From: Prevotella sp.
GTDB taxonomy: Bacteria > Bacteroidota > Bacteroidia > Bacteroidales > Dysgonomonadaceae
Length of the DNA stretch: 6,808 nt
NCBI GenBank assembly: GCA_031260865.1
Contig: JAISKQ010000148.1
Coordinates: 1 to 6,808 of the forward strand
Reading direction: 5' to 3'
In this document: positions 1-4,710 of the stretch, one piece after another
How positions within the stretch are numbered: the stretch's first letter is position 1
How the letters are laid out: each line of letters begins with the position of its first letter
Notes under the pieces: model-generated
Seen by the model: only the letters and a program-made list of their open reading frames with translations
Databases searched by the model: none
Told to the model about the DNA's origin: nothing
Translations under genes and position numbers: made by a program

Positions 1-2
1 GA

Positions 3-83
3 GATAAAGAAAATGCGGTGACATTGGTTGAAAAGCATATTGATTATTTTATGGAAGGCATTATTGGTGACGCACATGAATAA
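3..83 (+). CDS. C-terminal tail of a probable TetR-family regulator (5' end outside window)
   Basis: An open frame enters from the left edge and stops at TAA 81-83, giving 26 residues that begin DKENAVTLVEKH and end EGIIGDAHE. The amphipathic helix with a YFMEGI-type ending resembles the last helix of TetR/AcrR ligand-binding domains. This is by resemblance only, since no DNA-binding part is visible. The next gene's ATG (76-78) lies inside this one, an 8-base overlap that implies co-transcription and translational coupling. If it is a TetR protein, it is the natural local regulator of the flavodoxin and membrane-protein genes that follow. An unrelated short helical C-terminus is possible. Confidence 0.5.
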   Translation, partial: DKENAVTLVEKHIDYFMEGIIGDAHE

Positions 84-603
84 AATTGCAGTGATTTATC
101 AATCGCATTATGGGACAACCAAAAAATATGCCCAGTGGATTGCAGAAGAACTTGGTGCTGAATTGTTTGAGAGAAAACAGGCATCAGTATCAGTGTTTAA
201 TCAATATGATATGGTCATCTATGGTGGTGGGCTATATGCAGGTGGCATATTAGGTGTGGACTTGGTTTCCAAAGTCAAATTTAAACATCTCGTGGTGTTC
301 ACCGTTGGGCTTGCTGATCCAAGCATGACAGACTATACGGAAATTATGGCTAAGGGATTTCAAAATAAGGCGTTTCAACCAGATAAGGTATTTCATTTTC
401 GTGGTGGAATTGACTACAAAAGGCTAAATTTAACCCATCGTGGTTTAATGGCATTGCTAAAAAAGATAATTGAGAAAAAATCGGAAGTTGAGATGTCAAC
501 CGAAGGGAAGGCTATTCTTGAAACATATTGAAAAGCTATTGATTTTACAGATAAGGAGATGATTAAATCCTTAATTACTTACGTAAAGGACATGATGCAA
601 TGA
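76..603 (+). pseudogene. Flavodoxin-domain protein interrupted by an in-frame TGA
   Basis: The family is FMN-binding flavodoxins (flavodoxin_5-like), small cytoplasmic electron carriers or redox partners. The N-terminus MNKIAVIYQSHYGTT is a beta strand followed by the FMN phosphate loop (Ser10-His-Tyr-Gly-Thr-Thr15). VIYGGGLYAGG (about residues 47-57) is a second conserved loop. I chose ATG 76 because the extra upstream codons from ATG 28 lie inside the preceding gene, and GGTGA at 66-70 can serve as a weak ribosome binding site. TGA at 529-531 ends the product at 151 residues. The same frame continues open for 23 sensible codons (KAIDFTDKEMIK... to ...VKDMMQ) and stops at TGA 601-603, which overlaps the next ATG as ATGA. 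The restored 175-residue length is typical of the family. The TGA most simply derives from GGA (Gly). A shortened but functional protein is possible. Confidence 0.8.
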
Positions 604-1379
604 AGAACTTTTTCAAAATACTATTGATTGGTGTGATTACAACAATCTTCCGCATTGTCATTCAATTGTTCATACCAAGTAGCACGCAAACAGTGTTGAG
701 CCCAAGTCTCTTTGTAAAAGACGGTACTTTACCGCTTGCGTTTAGTGCTTTAGCAATTGTTGCTTATAGTTTGATTGCTGCAATGTTCTTACTTGTGAAA
801 TCAGGTATTTCTGGCACAAGTATGAAACAAGGACTAAAGTATGCTGTTTCTTTAAGTTTTCTTTGGTCGGTATATTTATTTGAACCACTACCCCATGCGA
901 CTTCTATTCTAAAAGACAGCATAGCTTATGTTTTGGCAGATAGTATTTCGCTTATCATCATGGGGTTACTTTTAGGTGTATTCTTTAAAAGTGAAGAAGT
1001 GATACATGGTGACAGAATAAATAATCTAATCTTAATTTTACTGTTCGTTCCTACAATATTATTCGTATTAGGAAGATTGATTCAGTATAAGGTGTTAGGT
1101 ATTTATTCCTCATTTGATGGCGAACCACTAAAAACGATTCTTTGGTGTATTACAGTAGGGGTAGTTTCTAGCTTAGTAGTGAACTTTCTTTCCAAACAAG
1201 GAAAGTCCGTGAGTAAAGGCTTGTTTATCTATGCCGTGAATTTAATCTTTTTCAATAGCTTTATGCTATTGGTCTTTGATTTTAGCGTTGTTGATTTAAC
1301 TCTTAGAACTGGTATTGATATTGTAGCTATTTCTGTTGGTATTGGAGTTATTTCATTGAAGAAGGGAAATATTAAGTGA
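600..1379 (+). CDS. Polytopic membrane protein of unknown function (259 aa)
   Basis: I do not recognise a named family. The protein is very hydrophobic, with about eight predicted membrane helices at roughly residues 5-25, 46-67, 80-95, 106-129, 141-162, 178-197, 205-227 and 238-253. They are separated by short loops, with a basic C-terminal tail (LKKGNIK). No signal peptidase site, ATP-binding motif or obvious catalytic motif is visible. ATG 600 is supported by AAAGGA at 585-590 with 9-base spacing and by the ATGA overlap with the ancestral flavodoxin stop, which indicates translational coupling. The premature TGA at 529-531 now leaves about 70 untranslated bases before this start, which may reduce coupled expression. 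Its place after a regulator and a flavodoxin suggests a membrane partner in a redox or stress operon, but that is inference from order only. Confidence 0.85.
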   Translation: MKNFFKILLIGVITTIFRIVIQLFIPSSTQTVLSPSLFVKDGTLPLAFSALAIVAYSLIAAMFLLVKSGISGTSMKQGLKYAVSLSFLWSVYLFEPLPHATSILKDSIAYVLADSISLIIMGLLLGVFFKSEEVIHGDRINNLILILLFVPTILFVLGRLIQYKVLGIYSSFDGEPLKTILWCITVGVVSSLVVNFLSKQGKSVSKGLFIYAVNLIFFNSFMLLVFDFSVVDLTLRTGIDIVAISVGIGVISLKKGNIK

Positions 1380-1556
1380 GTCAAGTAAATATATTTGAAA
1401 GATATAGAACGAATAGTGATTTGGAGAATATTTCAAAAAAAGCTCTTCGGTAGAATATGTGGGTAAGGAGAATTTTAGACGGTGAATTTACTAGATGTTG
1501 AAAAGGTTAGTCAAAAAATATTGATGGAAAGAAAAGGAGAAGAACACGATGGATAA
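1376..1556 (+). pseudogene. Decayed small ORF spread over three reading frames
   Basis: This stretch fills the space between the membrane protein and the methyltransferase. A GTG at 1376-1378 overlaps the upstream TGA and opens 25 codons (VSQVNIFERYRTNSDLENIS...) to TAG 1451. The coding-like sequence then moves to the next frame after an A7 run (VEYVGKENFRR, about 1450-1482, stop TGA 1483). It continues in the third frame from about 1482 (VNLLDVEKVSQKILMERKG...) to TAA 1554, just inside the methyltransferase start. Both steps are -1, so two single-base losses would rebuild one ORF of about 60 codons that overlaps its neighbours at both ends. The family is not recognised. It could also be non-coding sequence that reads well by chance. 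I see no strong promoter or terminator here. Confidence 0.4.
1534..1539 (+). promoter_or_regulatory. Ribosome binding site fixing the methyltransferase start
   Basis: AAGGAG lies 9 bases before ATG 1549. It supports that codon, rather than the internal GTG at 1680, as the original start of the methyltransferase. Confidence 0.7.
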
Positions 1557-2315
1557 CGAACAGATACAGATAATTGACTTAATTATTGAAACCCATATTG
1601 GTTTGGAACGACAGGGACCCGGTAGTCATGAGATGACCGCCAAAGCATTAAGTTTTTAGACACATGCAGTATTTCACGTGTGGCCGATTTGGGGTGCGGC
1701 ACTGGCAGCCAAACGATGATACTTGCTCAAAACCTCCACGGAAGTATTGTTGGTTTAGACCAAATCCCTGATTTTATTGACGTGCTAAACTCCAATGCAC
1801 TAAGACAGGGTTTGCAAAATAGAGTAAAAGGCACTGTTGGCTCGATGGAACATCTTCCATTTCAAAAAGATGAGTTCGACCTTATTTGGTCTGAAGGCGC
1901 GATTGACGCTATCGGTTTTGAAAAAGGTCTTACCCATTGGAACAGATTTCTTAAAATAAATGGCTATGTCTGCGTAACCTGTCCTTGTTGGTTCACTGAC
2001 GAACACCCTGCCGAAGTCAAGAAATTCTGGTCTGATGCCGGAAGCGGGTTAGACACGATAGAACACAATATTTTAACAATGCAAAGGGCGGGTTATGCCC
2101 CCATAGCTGTGTTCGCCTTGCCGGAAGAATGCTGGACGGACAATTACTTTGCTCCAAGAGCAGAAAAGGAACAGGCTCTTTTGTCAAGGTACTCCGAGAA
2201 TAAAGCTGTAGAGAACTATGTTGAAAATGATAAATACGAAGTGGAGCTATACTCGAAATACAAACAACATTATGGATATACGTTTTATATAGATAGAAAG
2301 TATAGAGGTATATAA
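1549..2315 (+). pseudogene. Class I SAM-dependent methyltransferase with a -1 frameshift
   Basis: The family is small-molecule class I methyltransferases, which are cytosolic and Rossmann-fold; the substrate is unknown. ATG 1549 starts 36 in-frame codons (MDNEQIQIIDLIIE..., GPGSHEMTAKALSF) that end at TAG 1657-1659. Re-reading one T of the T5 run at 1653-1657 continues into LDTCSISRVADLGCGTG, giving a 255-residue protein of normal family length. SAM motif I is VADLGCGTG (residues 45-53 of the repaired protein). It is followed by the acidic strand end GLD, then VGSMEHLPFQ and FDLIWSEGA (motif III/IV region). The C-terminus ...YGYTFYIDRKYRGI looks complete. The internal GTG at 1680 would start inside motif I and lose the N-terminal helices, so it is not a plausible native start. 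Ribosomal slippage on T5 next to TAG is an alternative to a true mutation. Confidence 0.85.
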
Positions 2316-2325
2316 GGGCTTTTGG

Positions 2326-2332
2326 AAAGGAG
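2326..2332 (+). promoter_or_regulatory. Strong ribosome binding site of a decayed small gene
   Basis: AAAGGAG is placed 7 bases before ATG 2340. A well-spaced site in front of only seven codons (MNEYGKL then TGA) argues that a longer gene once started here. Confidence 0.5.
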
Positions 2333-2339
2333 ATTGATT

Positions 2340-2435
2340 ATGAACGAATATGGAAAATTATGAGAATAAATTGCAAAAGACAAAAGAGAGAATTTCGAAC
2401 TAACTTTTGAGGAAATAGCGGAACTAGGTGGCGTT
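2340..2435 (+). pseudogene. Decayed 5' part of a small ORF, cut by the relaxase fragment
   Basis: ATG 2340 gives MNEYGKL, then TGA 2361 and TAA 2367. The same frame resumes with coding-like sequence IAKDKRENFELTFEEIAELGG to about 2432. One A missing before position 2358 and one extra A near 2369 would restore a continuous reading (GKIMRIIAKDKREN), so two compensating indels are the simplest explanation. Beyond about 2435 the frame reads into the relaxase fragment out of phase and stops at 2466, so the 3' part has been replaced. The family is unknown; I see no catalytic motif. The breakpoint at about 2428-2437 marks the left edge of the mobile-element scrap. Confidence 0.45.
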
Positions 2436-2760
2436 GGTAGATTATGCGAAAGCCCGACCTGTGTTTGAAGGATACAAAGCGGCGAAGTATAGTCAGAAAT
2501 ATTTTGTCGAGCATGAAGCTGATATTGCCGTCTATCGTGCGGCGCAGGACACGTTCCGGCGGTTGCTGTCCGGGGCGAAACTCCCCAAAATGAATACGCT
2601 TAAAACGGAGTTTCAGCGGTTGTCAGCCGATAAGAAAAAGTCTTACCGGGAGTATCGGGAAACAAAAAAAGCAATGCAGGAAATTGTAACAGTGAAAAGC
2701 AATATAGACCACCTGCTCGGACTAACAGACGCGCAGAAAAATAAGGAAATGGAGCGATAG
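2428..2760 (+). pseudogene. C-terminal fragment of a Tn1549-type conjugative relaxase
   Basis: The relaxase nicks oriT and pilots DNA in integrative conjugative elements. The fragment VDYAKARPVFEGYKAAKY... to ...DHLLGLTDAQKNKEMER matches what I know of the charged, helical C-terminus of Tn1549-like relaxases, in which a YAK-RPVF block, a KLP block, an AYREYR-like block and an LL(G)-x-(S/T) ending occur in this order. All catalytic parts (N-terminal Tyr, HxH metal site) are absent. The apparent GTG start at 2428 has no ribosome binding site; family similarity probably begins near 2437, and TAG at 2425 closes the frame upstream. The composition is more GC-rich than on either side, in keeping with transferred DNA. 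A relict, non-functional piece is most likely. Confidence 0.8.
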
Positions 2761-2791
2761 CGAACATGACACAACATAAGGTGCAACGCAC

Positions 2792-2916
2792 CGACTTCGG
2801 GCCAAGTTGGTCCGAAGTCGCAGGGTTTGGGGAAGGCACTCCCCAACAAGCAATTTTTGAGTTTTCCCGTCAGGGGAAATCTTAAAAATGTGCAAGTGTA
2901 TTGACACTTGCCCTGC
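2792..2916. other. Cluster of four hairpins; candidate oriT or structured transfer region
   Basis: Four inverted repeats follow one another: CGACTTCGG/CCGAAGTCG (2792-2800/2812-2820, with CCAA-G-TTGG inside the loop); TTGGGGA/TCCCCAA (2827-2833/2840-2846); TTTTCCC/GGGGAAA (2862-2868/2873-2879, extendable with mismatches to about 2851-2890); and GCAAGTGT-ATTG-ACACTTGC (2892-2911). The last stem runs directly into CCTGC. In MOBP-type transfer origins, an inverted repeat next to a nick sequence such as the RP4 YATCCTG/Y is the relaxase target, so this arrangement beside a relaxase fragment suggests oriT. The position downstream of the relaxase C-terminus is not the usual one, which implies rearrangement or another role. 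Strand and nick position are undetermined. Confidence 0.5.
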
Positions 2917-2945
2917 TTGCCGATTAGCGGAAACTAGGGAAATAC

Positions 2946-2984
2946 GCAAAAAATGGAGGTTGCGGCTTTTTCGCTTCCTCCATT
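2946..2984 (-). terminator. Intrinsic terminator of the TetR gene
   Basis: Read on the minus strand, AATGGAGG (2984-2977) pairs perfectly with CCTCCATT (2959-2952) across a 17-base loop. The run of six T ends at 2948. It lies about 40 bases beyond the TetR stop. The + strand has no T run after the stem, so it acts for the minus strand only. Confidence 0.65.
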
Positions 2985-3001
2985 CCTCGGGCTTTTTCGC
3001 T
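2964..3001. repeat. 12-bp direct repeat GGCTTTTTCGCT
   Basis: GGCTTTTTCGCT occurs at 2964-2975 and again at 2990-3001, with start points 26 bases apart. The first copy lies in the loop of the terminator hairpin. This may be a local slippage duplication or a protein-binding iteron in the transfer-region scrap; nothing else indicates a function. Confidence 0.6.
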
Positions 3002-3023
3002 CCTTCTGTGATATCTTGCATAG

Positions 3024-3584
3024 TTATAGATGATATTTTTGATGAATGCCCATTAACACCGTGTCAATAGCATTAGACAAACATTCTCTTGCTTTATTTG
3101 GTTCAGTCAAAGCGAATCTTAGTTGTAAGGTCGTATAGCCATGAAGCACTCCTGTAAGCAGGTTTAATATTTCATCTGTTCTTTCTGTTTTAAGTTGGCA
3201 TGAAAGAATAAGTTTTGTTAGAAGGGATGTATAATTCCCCCAAATTTCTGCTGTATCATTAGTACCATGCCAAGTAGCCCATTGTATAGTTTCGTAAATG
3301 CCAGGATGTTCAATCATAAAATTAAGATATTCAACACTAACTGCCTGTATAGCCGTATCGCCTGAGTTGCCGATAGCCACTTGCGCCATTTTTTCGTTCA
3401 TTGTTCGCATACCTTTATGGGCTACCTCTCTTAGTAGATCATCCAGACTCGCAATATGGTTATATAAAGAAGGGGTTCGGATATTAAGTTTTTCTGCAAC
3501 TGATTTCAAAGAAACACTATTGAGTCCATTTTCATCAACTATATCTGAAGCTGCCTGTATTACAGCCACTTTTGTAACGCGCAT
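3024..3584 (-). CDS. TetR/AcrR-family transcriptional repressor (WHG-domain type)
   Basis: This is a 186-residue one-component repressor. Residues 4-58 form the TetR DNA-binding domain: helix 1 VAVIQAASDIVDENG, then SLKSVAEKLNIRTPSLYNHIASLDDLL, containing the helix-turn-helix and the conserved Y-x-H-(I/F)-x-S-(L/K)-x-x-L recognition block. The remainder is the ligand-binding/dimer domain. It includes GVLHGYTTLQ (H148-G149), which fits the HG of WHG-type C-terminal domains (TetR_C_33). The length is normal. The start is supported by AGAGAGG (complement of 3592-3598), 7 bases before ATG. The gene is divergent from the hydrolase at 3778, and two identical palindromes occupy the two promoters. 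It therefore very likely represses itself and the hydrolase, and is released by a small molecule I cannot identify. Confidence 0.93.
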   Translation of the reverse strand: MRVTKVAVIQAASDIVDENGLNSVSLKSVAEKLNIRTPSLYNHIASLDDLLREVAHKGMRTMNEKMAQVAIGNSGDTAIQAVSVEYLNFMIEHPGIYETIQWATWHGTNDTAEIWGNYTSLLTKLILSCQLKTERTDEILNLLTGVLHGYTTLQLRFALTEPNKARECLSNAIDTVLMGIHQKYHL

Positions 3585-3622
3585 GATTATACCTCTCTTA
3601 TCTTGATTTTACCCACCTTATC

Positions 3623-3651
3623 AGTCTAGCTAATTTAATTAGTATAGTCAA
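3623..3651 (-). promoter_or_regulatory. tetR promoter
   Basis: On the minus strand, TTGACT (3651-3646) and TAGACT (3628-3623) are separated by exactly 17 bases and lie about 40 bases before the TetR ATG. The spacer contains a complete operator palindrome (3630-3642), so bound repressor would sit between the -35 and -10 elements. Confidence 0.7.
3630..3642. promoter_or_regulatory. Operator 1 (CTAAT-TTA-ATTAG)
   Basis: A perfect 5-bp inverted repeat with a 3-bp centre lies entirely within the spacer of the tetR promoter. The arms and spacing are the same as in operator 2 at 3712, which makes a chance palindrome unlikely and points to autorepression by the adjacent TetR protein. Confidence 0.72.
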
Positions 3652-3681
3652 TAGCGATATTAGTAAAATTGCTTTGCGACA

Positions 3682-3710
3682 TTGACAAGTTACAAGTTAT
3701 CTCGTATAAT
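3682..3710 (+). promoter_or_regulatory. Near-consensus sigma-A promoter of the hydrolase
   Basis: TTGACA (3682-3687) and TATAAT (3705-3710) match the housekeeping consensus exactly, with a 17-bp spacer. Transcription would start near 3717, inside operator 2, leaving a leader of about 60 bases. A perfect promoter with an operator on the start site is the pattern of a gene that is strongly on when derepressed. Confidence 0.9.
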
Positions 3711-3711
3711 A

Positions 3712-3724
3712 CTAATATGATTAG
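3712..3724. promoter_or_regulatory. Operator 2 (CTAAT-ATG-ATTAG)
   Basis: The same 5-3-5 palindrome as operator 1 lies 1 base downstream of the hydrolase -10 element and over its predicted start. Extra half-sites occur nearby: ATTAG at 3659-3663 and ACTAAT at 3732-3737. The half-site consensus from the four arms is RCTAAT. Confidence 0.75.
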
Positions 3725-3777
3725 CATAAAAACTAATGTGTGTAGAAAACTAAAAAAGACATTTACAGGAGGCTGCT

Positions 3778-4551
3778 ATGGAAACAGAAAAAATAAAAAT
3801 TCATGGAATACCATCAATCATTTGGGGTTCCGCTTCAAGCAAGGTATATCTATATATACATGGACAGGGTGGCTATAAGGAAGAAGCAGAAACCTTTGCA
3901 AAAATAGCTTGCCATAATTCTTGGCAGGTATTAAGTATCGACCTTCCGGCGCATGGAGAGAGAACAGTTGAAAAAAATTGCTTTGACCCGTGGCATACAG
4001 TCCCCGAACTAATATCCGTTATGGAATATGCCAAAAGCCGATGGTCACAGATTGCATTGTTCGCTAACAGTATCGGAGCATGGTTTAGTATGCTAAGTTT
4101 TGCAAATGAAAAAATAGAAAAAAGTCTTTTTGTTTCGCCAGTGCTTGATATGAAACAACTTATATTAAAAATGATGCATTGGGCCAATGTATCAGAGGAG
4201 CAGCTTGAGCGAGAACTTATTATCCCTACTTCTTTTGAACAGACGCTTTCATGGAAATATTTATTATATGCTAAAAAACATCCTATTACAAAATGGGAAA
4301 TCCCAACAAAAGTGCTTTATGGCGAGCATGACAAACTTACAGATTATAATGTTGTAGAAAAATTTACACAGAATTTTGGCTGTAATTTAACGGTCATGGA
4401 AAACGGTGAGCATTGGTTTCACACACAAGAACAATTAAACGTATTGAACGACTGGGTTAAAAGTAGTTTGGACATACAAGAAATTGGTACTAAATCACAA
4501 CAGGATTTGAAATTGCAACAGAAGAAAAAGGCAAAATACAGAGAACGATAA
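3778..4551 (+). CDS. Alpha/beta-hydrolase fold protein, TetR-controlled
   Basis: This is a 257-residue cytosolic serine hydrolase (esterase, lipase or peptidase class; substrate unknown). YLYIHGQGG (residues 24-32) is the oxyanion-hole strand and HG loop. SIDLPAHGER (53-62) is the next conserved strand. FANSIGAW (95-102) is the nucleophile elbow with Ser98, although the usual first Gly of GxSxG is Ala96. LYGEHDKLTD supplies the acid, Asp185, and GEHWFH supplies His212. The triad is therefore complete. There is no signal peptide. AGGAGG (3767-3772) with 5-base spacing fixes ATG 3778. The C-terminus after NDWVKSSL carries a charged tail of about 25 residues (QQKKKAKYRER) that looks longer than the fold needs and abuts a rearrangement point. 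Expression is predicted to follow the divergent TetR repressor. Confidence 0.92.
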   Translation: METEKIKIHGIPSIIWGSASSKVYLYIHGQGGYKEEAETFAKIACHNSWQVLSIDLPAHGERTVEKNCFDPWHTVPELISVMEYAKSRWSQIALFANSIGAWFSMLSFANEKIEKSLFVSPVLDMKQLILKMMHWANVSEEQLERELIIPTSFEQTLSWKYLLYAKKHPITKWEIPTKVLYGEHDKLTDYNVVEKFTQNFGCNLTVMENGEHWFHTQEQLNVLNDWVKSSLDIQEIGTKSQQDLKLQQKKKAKYRER

Positions 4552-4576
4552 TACTCCTGTATTTATTGAATTGCAA

Positions 4577-4599
4577 TGCGGTAAATAAAAAAAACCGCA
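4577..4599. other. Hairpin TGCGGT/ACCGCA at a rearrangement junction
   Basis: TGCGGT (4577-4582) and ACCGCA (4594-4599) flank an A-rich 11-base loop, 25 bases after the hydrolase stop. There is no T run after the stem on either strand, so it is not a standard intrinsic terminator, although it is where one would be expected for the hydrolase. It lies immediately before the truncated intein, so it may mark the boundary between two joined segments. Confidence 0.4.
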
Positions 4600-4602
4600 G
4601 TT

Positions 4603-4710
4603 ATGATAGATAGAATCATTCCGATTAAGAATAGGGGAATGCAATGCATTCAAGTAGATAGTCCTTCACATCAGTATTTGATTGGCAAATCATATCTGCC
4701 AACACATAAT
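4603..4710 (+). pseudogene. Intein C-terminal segment (36 codons) in terminase Walker A
   Basis: Inteins are self-splicing protein elements. This segment begins MIDRIIPIKNRG. It contains MQCIQVDSPSHQYLIGKS (block F-like strand) and ends YLPTHN, followed by Ser, which is the classical block G with penultimate His, terminal Asn and a +1 Ser nucleophile. The Ser begins SELAAAV, the residues that follow GK in the Walker A P-loop of this terminase family, so the insertion site is GK|S. The intein N-terminal splicing blocks, any homing endonuclease and the N-extein are all absent; TAA at 4582 closes the frame just upstream. The size of 36 residues with an initiating ATG equals that of natural split-intein C-fragments, but no ribosome binding site precedes it. 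A truncated ordinary intein is the more conservative reading. Confidence 0.82.

Noticed and set aside
529..531. TGA read as a sense codon through an alternative genetic code
   Set aside because: TGA is the natural stop of the membrane protein (1377-1379) and probably of the flavodoxin itself (601-603), and Trp is encoded by TGG throughout.
1680..1682. GTG 1680 as a genuine methyltransferase start
   Set aside because: It would start within SAM motif I and lacks a ribosome binding site. The N-terminal family sequence is present upstream in another frame.
1800..2006. Minus-strand ORF inside the methyltransferase
   Set aside because: It is antisense to a strongly recognisable coding frame, with no promoter or ribosome binding site; a shadow.
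2766..2885. A 39-codon + strand ORF (MTQHKVQRTDFGPSWSEV...) starting just after the relaxase stop
   Set aside because: It runs straight across three of the hairpins, so its codons are largely dictated by palindromes. It has no convincing ribosome binding site and no recognisable family.
2722..3021. A 99-codon minus-strand ORF across the hairpin region
   Set aside because: It overlaps the tail of the relaxase fragment antisense and reads through palindromes. It has no ribosome binding site and a composition unlike a real protein; it is most likely spurious.
3669..3878. + strand ORF overlapping the hydrolase start
   Set aside because: It begins upstream of the promoter's predicted transcription start and is in a different frame from the hydrolase, which has a perfect AGGAGG site.
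3873..4187. Minus-strand ORF inside the hydrolase
   Set aside because: It is antisense to a gene with a full catalytic triad, with no independent signals.
4577..4599. Hairpin as an intrinsic terminator of the hydrolase
   Set aside because: The stem is short (6 bp), the loop is A-rich and no T tract follows on either strand, so it was kept only as a hairpin.
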